From Mycolicibacterium aromaticivorans JS19b1 = JCM 16368 (GTDB taxonomy: Bacteria > Actinomycetota > Actinomycetes > Mycobacteriales > Mycobacteriaceae), in contig NZ_JALN02000001.1 of the NCBI RefSeq assembly GCF_000559085.1, positions 2,418,001-2,482,000 of the forward strand: 64,000 bases of DNA, written 5' to 3'. This document shows positions 59,466 to 64,000 of the stretch, one piece after another. The translations under genes were made by a program, and so were the position numbers. Under the pieces are notes generated by a model, which saw nothing but the letters and a program-made list of their open reading frames with translations, ran no database searches and was not told where the DNA came from. Position 1 is the stretch's first letter, and each line of letters begins with the position of its first letter.

Positions 59466-60467
59466 CTATTGCATGAACCGCGTCGTCCCGGCGGCCCGTA
59501 CGAGATGGCCGGCCTTCGCTTGGCGGTATCCGAGAAATCCGCCGAGTCCGGTGAGAGCGAGGAGCCCGGCGAAACCGGGTAAGGCTACCGCCGCGACCTC
59601 GCCGATCTTGGCATCTTGGAGGTATTTCGGATAGCCAACCCTAGACGACGGCGGCGCTTCTGTACCGGCTCCCGCAGACGTGGCGGGTGGCCGCTCACGC
59701 GGTGACGAGGTATCCCTCCCGGGGCCGCTTCGCGGGCCTGGCTCGGAACCCGGACCGACCGGACGCAGCGGCACCTCGAGCACCGGAGGCAGTCCGATCA
59801 GCGGCGGCATCGTGATGGGTGGCGGTGTCAATCCGCTCGCTCCCGCCGCGCCGCTCTCGGCGCTGACCACAGGCGGCTCACCCGGCTGACCCGGCTCCGA
59901 GGGCGGCGGAATCGTCCGCGGCGCGGCGTCGATCAGGCCCCCGCTGCCGCCACCGCCGCCACCGGCCTCGGGCGGCGGTGCGATCCGCGCACTCGGCGGC
60001 GCCGCGACGCCGACCCCGTCTCCAATCGCAGCCCGAGGCCAATGCAACGGCGGCAGCGGGGGTAGCGGGGGTAGCGGCGGCAGCACGATCGGCGGGAAAT
60101 GCGGTAGCGGCAGACACGGCCAGCTCGACGGCCCACCGGGATCGCCGGGATGCCAACTGCCGCCGGGGATTTGACCGGCCGGGATGAGGACCCGGCGGGG
60201 GCCGGACGCGAGGCTGCCGGTCGTCCGGTCGATGCCGCTGCCGCGTGGTTTGTGCGGCCCGTTGTGTCGACGGCCGCTGTCCGGCCTGCCGTTCGGCGAG
60301 ATGTTGCTGTCCGGGCCGGGCTGCGTCCCTTGCTCGCCGTCGCTGCTACCGACCGTGCTCGGGCTGCCGGCGGCCGGCGTCGCCGCGAGCATGGACCCGC
60401 CACCGCAGAGCAAACCGCAGGCGATCACCCAGCTAATAGCTGCGGCACCCTTCGGCGAGCGGTTCAC
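59466..60467 (-). CDS. Pro/Gly-rich exported protein with C-terminal TM helix
   Basis: A 333-residue protein. The signal peptide is about 1-33, followed by a long low-complexity region (about 34-285) with PLPPLPPLPPLH, GGGGGGSGG and PPP runs. One C-terminal hydrophobic helix (about 292-313, VAAVALPGFAGLLALTGLGGFLGYRQ) is followed by a basic tail. This layout fits a stalk-like surface protein anchored by its C-terminus. No conserved domain is recognised. It lies 41 bp upstream of the ImmA-like gene on the same strand and may be the first gene of that operon. Confidence 0.72.
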   Translation of the reverse strand: MNRSPKGAAAISWVIACGLLCGGGSMLAATPAAGSPSTVGSSDGEQGTQPGPDSNISPNGRPDSGRRHNGPHKPRGSGIDRTTGSLASGPRRVLIPAGQIPGGSWHPGDPGGPSSWPCLPLPHFPPIVLPPLPPLPPLPPLHWPRAAIGDGVGVAAPPSARIAPPPEAGGGGGGSGGLIDAAPRTIPPPSEPGQPGEPPVVSAESGAAGASGLTPPPITMPPLIGLPPVLEVPLRPVGPGSEPGPRSGPGRDTSSPRERPPATSAGAGTEAPPSSRVGYPKYLQDAKIGEVAAVALPGFAGLLALTGLGGFLGYRQAKAGHLVRAAGTTRFMQ

Positions 60468-60637
60468 GACGTTCCTCGAGTTAGCGGTGCAGGTCGGCGC
60501 CGCGTCGGACGGTTCGCGATCATTGTGGCATATCCGCAGGTCGTGATAGGCCCCGTTGAGCCGGGCGATAGGGTTAGCTGACCCGATCGCGAGCGCGTCT
60601 CGCCGATCGCCGACGACCTACTCGGGAGGCATCAGGT

Positions 60638-61294
60638 ATGGGCCTGTTCACCAAGCGCAAAAGCCGTGCGACGCGCCGCGCGGAGGCTCGTGCGATCAAG
60701 GCCCGCGCCAAGCTCGAGGCCAAGCTGTCGGCGCGCAACGAGGTCCGCCGCATCAAAGCCGCCGAGCGCTCCGAGAACAAGGTGCTCAAGGCGCAGCTGA
60801 AGGCCGCCCGCGACTCCGATCGTGCGGCGGTGAAAGTGGCCGAGGCGCAACTAAAGGCGGTCCGCGAGGGCAAACTTCTGTCGCCCACCCGGGTACGGCG
60901 GGCGCTGACGGTGTCCCGGCTGCTGGCCCCGGTCATCGTCCCGGTGGCCTACCGCGCCGCGATCGCGGCCCGCGGTGTCATCGATGAGCGGCGCGCCGAC
61001 CGGCTCGGCGTCCCGCTGAGCCAGCTCGGACAGTTCTCCGGTCAGGGCGGCCAGTTGTCGGCCCGCATCGCCGGGGCGGAGAACTCACTGCGGATGGTTG
61101 CCGAGAAGAAGCCGAAGGACGCCGAGACCAAACAGTTCGTCGCGGCGATGACCGAACGGCTCAATGCCCTGTCGGCGGCCATCCCGGCCGCGGAGAACAT
61201 GCCGGGGCAACGCCGCCGCGATGCACACGCCGCGATCGCCGAACAGCTCGACGGAATCGACGCCGATCTGATGGCGCGCCTCGGCGTGCTGTGA
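60638..61294 (+). CDS. DUF6474 protein, Rv3850 homologue
   Basis: A 218-residue protein, the same length as Rv3850. The first 95 residues are strongly basic and Ala-rich, predicted coiled coil (KRKSRATRRAEARAIKARAK...). A hydrophobic stretch (about 98-115, SRLLAPVIVPVAYRAAIAA) and a helical C-terminal domain follow. The family function is unknown; the composition suggests binding to membrane or nucleic acid. GGGAGG lies 7 nt before the ATG. The stop overlaps the YcnI start (TGATG). Confidence 0.9.
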   Translation: MGLFTKRKSRATRRAEARAIKARAKLEAKLSARNEVRRIKAAERSENKVLKAQLKAARDSDRAAVKVAEAQLKAVREGKLLSPTRVRRALTVSRLLAPVIVPVAYRAAIAARGVIDERRADRLGVPLSQLGQFSGQGGQLSARIAGAENSLRMVAEKKPKDAETKQFVAAMTERLNALSAAIPAAENMPGQRRRDAHAAIAEQLDGIDADLMARLGVL

Positions 61295-61986
61295 TGGCGC
61301 GCCATCGGGTGGTGACCCGTGCGCTGGCCCTGGCCGCCCTTCTGACCCTGAGCTCGTGGACGGTCGCCGCGACGGCCGGCGCGCACGTCCATGTCACCGC
61401 CGATCACGCCGTGCGCGGCGACTACGCGCTGGTGACCTTCCAGGTTCCCAACGAGTCCGAAAAAGGCGTTCCGACAACGAAAGTCACGATCACGCTGCCC
61501 GGGGTCGCATCAGCGAGCACCGATGTGATGGCGGGCTGGACCGCCACCCTGGACCGCGACCCGGCCAGCGGTGCGTATCGATCCGTGACGTTCACCGCGG
61601 CGCCCAACGCGGGTATCGGCGCCAGCCAGTTCGAACTGTTTCCGCTGTCGATCAAACTGCCAGACGCCGATTCGGTGTCGTTCCCCGTGGCTCAGACCTA
61701 CGCCGACGGCACGCAAGTGAACTGGGACCAGCCGCCACTGCCCGGCGGCGGCGAGCCCGACTATCCCGCTCCGGTCTTGCCGCTGGCCGCCGGCCCGCAC
61801 GAGCCGGCGGAGCATCACGCGACCCCAACGGGGACCGCGAGTCCTTCGGTGAGCGCCGCTCCCGCGGCCGACGCGCAGGCCCCGAGGCAGGGTGGTGCCG
61901 ACAACACCGCGCGCGCATTGGCCGGCGGAGCGCTACTGGTGGCCGCGATCGGCGTCGGCGTCGCACTGGCCCGCCGGCGGACATGA
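61294..61986 (+). CDS. YcnI/DUF1775 copper-binding exported protein
   Basis: A 230-residue exported protein. Signal residues about 1-29 leave a mature N-terminus HVHVTAD, the His that forms the Cu(II) histidine brace in YcnI. The DUF1775 domain runs from about 30 to 165 with FQVPNESEKGVPTTKVTI and VNWDQPPLPGGGEPDYPAPVLPL, including the conserved Trp. A Pro/Ser/Ala linker and a C-terminal TM helix (about 207-228) follow. It overlaps the CopC gene by 4 bp, so the two form a copper-trafficking pair. Confidence 0.93.
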   Translation: MARHRVVTRALALAALLTLSSWTVAATAGAHVHVTADHAVRGDYALVTFQVPNESEKGVPTTKVTITLPGVASASTDVMAGWTATLDRDPASGAYRSVTFTAAPNAGIGASQFELFPLSIKLPDADSVSFPVAQTYADGTQVNWDQPPLPGGGEPDYPAPVLPLAAGPHEPAEHHATPTGTASPSVSAAPAADAQAPRQGGADNTARALAGGALLVAAIGVGVALARRRT

Positions 61987-62492
61987 CCGCGCTGCGGCGG
62001 TTGGTCGCCACGGCGTTGCTGATCACCGCGATGGCGATGGGCGGAACGGCGGTGGCCTGGGCGCACGCCGTGCGGGTGTCCGCCGACCCGGCACCGGACG
62101 CGACGCTGGCCACGGCACCGACGCGCATCACCGCCACCTTCAACGAACGGCTGCAGGGCGATTTCGCCGCGATGACCGTCGTGGGCCCCGACGGCAACCT
62201 GTGGTCCGACGGGACCCCGCAGGTGCAGGGCGCCACGGTCAGCGTCGGGGTGCGTCCACTCGGCCCGGCCGGGTCCTACACCGTGAACTACCGAGTGACC
62301 TCGGCCGACGGCCACGTGGTGTCCGGTTCCTGGGCGTTCACCATGACCGTCGCGGGCAGCGGCTCACCGGGCCCATCGGCGACGGCGTCGACACCATCTG
62401 CGGACCGCGCGCTGCCGGTCTGGCCGTTCATCGTCGGTGCCGTGGCGGTCATCGCCCTCGGGGTGATCTGGTCGCGGCTTCGCCGAACCTGA
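61983..62492 (+). CDS. CopC-type copper-binding membrane-anchored protein
   Basis: A 169-residue protein. The signal is about 1-27 and ends AWA-HAVRVSADPAPDATL, placing the Cu(II)-binding His at the mature N-terminus. The CopC beta-barrel (about 28-122) includes TATFNERLQGDFAAMTVVGPDG and VNYRVTSADGHVVSGSWAFTM, with Asp and His late in the domain. A C-terminal TM helix (about 146-164) and a basic end follow. It starts at the ATGA overlap with the YcnI gene. It probably receives or delivers copper at the outer membrane face. Confidence 0.92.
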   Translation: MTALRRLVATALLITAMAMGGTAVAWAHAVRVSADPAPDATLATAPTRITATFNERLQGDFAAMTVVGPDGNLWSDGTPQVQGATVSVGVRPLGPAGSYTVNYRVTSADGHVVSGSWAFTMTVAGSGSPGPSATASTPSADRALPVWPFIVGAVAVIALGVIWSRLRRT

Positions 62493-62548
62493 CCCTGGCA
62501 TGATGGGTGCCACTGCCGGCCACGAGTGATTGAAGAGGAGCGCACCTG

Positions 62549-63004
62549 ATGGCAGACGCGCAGGACCTGCCCGACGAGGGTCGCGGCCCCACGCCGCCGG
62601 GACCGCAGCCTCCGGAATCGGCCGCCGCCAAGAAGCAGCCGGCCAAAAAGGCGCCTGCCAAGAAGGCGGTGAAGAAGGCCCCGGCGAAGAAGGCGCCCGC
62701 GAAGGCTGCCGCGCCGGCCAAGAAGGCCCCGGCGAAGAAGGTGGCCCCACCGCCACCACCGCCGGTTGCCGAACCAGCCACGACCGTCGGGGGGAACGGC
62801 TCCGCGCCGCTTACCGAGGGCGCACGGGCCGCGGCGTACAGCGCCAAGTCGTCCGTCGAGCAGGCCACCGACCCGGTTTCCACCCCGGCCATCGTGCCGG
62901 CACCGGAATCCTCGCGCTCGCCGCTGCCGTTCGCGGTGGCCTTCGCCGCGACGGTGCTGATCGCCCTGCTGGTGCGCAGGTTGCGCCAGCGGAACGCGGA
63001 GTGA
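62549..63004 (+). CDS. hns: H-NS-like histone-type protein with TM tail (Rv3852 homologue)
   Basis: A 151-residue protein. An acidic/Pro-rich start is followed by Lys-Ala-Pro-Ala repeats (about 28-65, [13 protein letters not shown]) like eukaryotic H1 and M. tuberculosis Rv3852 (134 aa), which binds DNA in vitro. A Pro run and a spacer follow. A C-terminal TM helix (about 124-144) with a basic end would tether it to the membrane. GAAGAGGAG precedes the ATG. Overlaps the region of the rraA start. Confidence 0.92.
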   Translation: MADAQDLPDEGRGPTPPGPQPPESAAAKKQPAKKAPAKKAVKKAPAKKAPAKAAAPAKKAPAKKVAPPPPPPVAEPATTVGGNGSAPLTEGARAAAYSAKSSVEQATDPVSTPAIVPAPESSRSPLPFAVAFAATVLIALLVRRLRQRNAE

Positions 63005-63006
63005 GC

Positions 63007-63492
63007 GTGGCGGTAACCTTCCGTCCGACCGCCGATCTGGTCGACGACATCGGCCCGGACGTCCGCAGCTGCGACGTGCAGTTCCGGCAGTTCGGCGCTT
63101 GTACCGAATTCGCCGGGCCGATCAGCACGGTGCGCTGCTTCGAAGACAACGCGCTGCTGAAGTCGGTGCTCTCCGAACCCGGCGACGGTCGGGTCCTGGT
63201 GATCGACGGTAAAGCCTCGGTGCACACCGCCCTCGTCGGGGACGTGATCGCCGAGCTGGGTCGCTCCAACGGCTGGGCCGGTCTCATCGTGCACGGTGCG
63301 GTCCGCGACGCATCTACGCTGCGAACCCTCGAGATCGGCATCAAGGCACTGGGCACCAATCCGCGCAAGAGCACCAAAACCGGCGACGGTGAGCGTGATG
63401 TTCCGGTCAGCTTCGGGGGCGTCACCTTCACCCCCGGCGAGATCGCCTACAGCGACGACGACGGGATCGTCGTCACCTCCGCCGCGGACTAA
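63007..63492 (+). CDS. rraA: RraA-family protein (Rv3853 homologue)
   Basis: A 161-residue RraA-fold protein (formerly called MenG). It contains [12 protein letters not shown], the [17 protein letters not shown] loop, [14 protein letters not shown] near 96 and the [14 protein letters not shown] segment near 115. Lys and Asp residues of the aldolase-like site are kept, but the methyltransferase activity once proposed is not supported by the fold. RraA in E. coli inhibits RNase E. GTG 63007 matches the Rv3853 start and has GGAG 5 nt upstream; GTG 63001 overlapping the hns stop is an alternative. Confidence 0.92.
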   Translation: MAVTFRPTADLVDDIGPDVRSCDVQFRQFGACTEFAGPISTVRCFEDNALLKSVLSEPGDGRVLVIDGKASVHTALVGDVIAELGRSNGWAGLIVHGAVRDASTLRTLEIGIKALGTNPRKSTKTGDGERDVPVSFGGVTFTPGEIAYSDDDGIVVTSAAD

Positions 63493-64000
63493 ACACTGAC
63501 TGCGACAAGGTTTTTGGTGAAGCTCAGCGCTTCGTCGGCGACTTTGCCGTGCCGGATCAGTCGCAGGTCCAGCAGGTAGTTCTGCTTGAGCCGCCAGGGT
63601 GCGCGGGAGCCCGCCTTGGGCAACCGATCCAGCGCCCGCAAGACGTAGCCCGGCGTGAAGTCCATCAGCGGCCGTTCCTCGATATCGGCCGACGGCTGAC
63701 TCGGAGCCACCCGGTCGTATCCGTTGGCATCCATGTAATTGAGGACACGGCAGACGAATTCGGACACCAGATCGGCCTTGAGCGTCCACGACGCATTGGT
63801 GTAGCCGATGGTGAACGCCATGTTGGGCACGCCGGAGAGCATCATGCCCTTGTACGCCATCGTGGTGTTCAGATCCAGCGCCTCACCGTCCATGGCGATC
63901 TCGGCGCCGCCGAACAACTGGAGGTTCAAACCCGTTGCGGTGACAATGATGTCGGCCGCCAGCTCCTGGCCGGACGCAAGCATGATCCCCGTCGGCGTGA
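63489..64000 (-). CDS. ethA: EthA-like flavin monooxygenase, C-terminal part
   Basis: Partial gene; the N-terminal part lies beyond the right edge, and 170 C-terminal codons are visible. The text [15 protein letters not shown] (the VTATG motif of class B flavin monooxygenases), [31 protein letters not shown] and the basic C-terminus match the Baeyer-Villiger monooxygenase EthA (Rv3854c), which activates ethionamide and oxidises ketones. Gene order (rraA then ethA on the opposite strand) agrees. The stop overlaps the rraA stop tail-to-tail by 4 bp. Confidence 0.9.
   Translation of the reverse strand, partial: TPTGIMLASGQELAADIIVTATGLNLQLFGGAEIAMDGEALDLNTTMAYKGMMLSGVPNMAFTIGYTNASWTLKADLVSEFVCRVLNYMDANGYDRVAPSQPSADIEERPLMDFTPGYVLRALDRLPKAGSRAPWRLKQNYLLDLRLIRHGKVADEALSFTKNLVAVSV

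Overview
The window is chromosomal DNA of a mycobacterium outside the M. tuberculosis complex, most likely a Mycolicibacterium-type environmental species. The evidence is high GC, GTG/TTG starts, and near-complete gene order with the M. tuberculosis block from Rv3799c to Rv3854c, which encodes the mycolic acid, galactan and arabinan core. The sulfolipid block Rv3820-Rv3833 is absent. M. tuberculosis locus names below are assigned from remembered protein sequence and gene order, not from a search.

Region 1 (1-10,300) is accessory. A minus-strand operon runs GT39 membrane glycosyltransferase, SCO6745-family protein, Ile/Asp repeat protein, RDD membrane protein, PknF-like Ser/Thr kinase. It is followed by a membrane-anchored esterase, a short Rossmann-like ORF, a GH27 alpha-galactosidase lipoprotein and a molybdopterin oxidoreductase.

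Region 2 (10,300-36,500) is the cell-envelope core. fadD32-pks13-accD4 activate, condense and carboxylate mycolate precursors. culp6, a DUF732 lipoprotein and three antigen 85-family genes (mpt51, fbpA and an extra paralogue) handle and transfer mycolates. The glf-glfT2-PAP2-ubiA-aftB operon makes UDP-Galf, galactan, the decaprenyl-phosphoryl-arabinose precursor and the terminal arabinan caps. The cell-wall genes erp and a PGRP/LGFP amidase, a HAD phosphatase and two PlsC acyltransferases follow.

Region 3 (36,500-54,600) carries the Rv3818 metallo-hydrolase/Rieske fusion and its partner, a GjpA-type porin, DUF5718-serS, a septum-formation-family protein and a small zincin. A four-gene secreted-protease cluster follows (sedolisin S53, zinc-ribbon membrane protein, single-TM protein, lipoprotein). 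Then come a Cys-rich small protein, pheA with a histidine phosphatase, an IdeR-boxed DUF2470 gene, a CPBP membrane protease, an LCP ligase, glpQ1 and the Rv3843c homologue. The ferritin gene bfrB, which lies between Rv3840 and glpQ1 in M. tuberculosis, is missing.

Region 4 (54,600-64,000) begins with a roughly 500-bp intergenic stretch holding a cluster of DnaA-box-like 9-mers, where sodA would be expected. A 53-residue membrane protein and the Rv3847 homologue follow. A yybP-ykoY (Mn2+) riboswitch precedes a GDT1/TMEM165 exporter, and then comes espR. Between espR and the Rv3850 homologue are an ImmA-like HELGH protein, a MAB_1171c-type seven-TM protein and a Pro-rich surface protein. A YcnI-CopC copper pair lies ahead of hns and rraA. 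The window ends inside an ethA-like monooxygenase.
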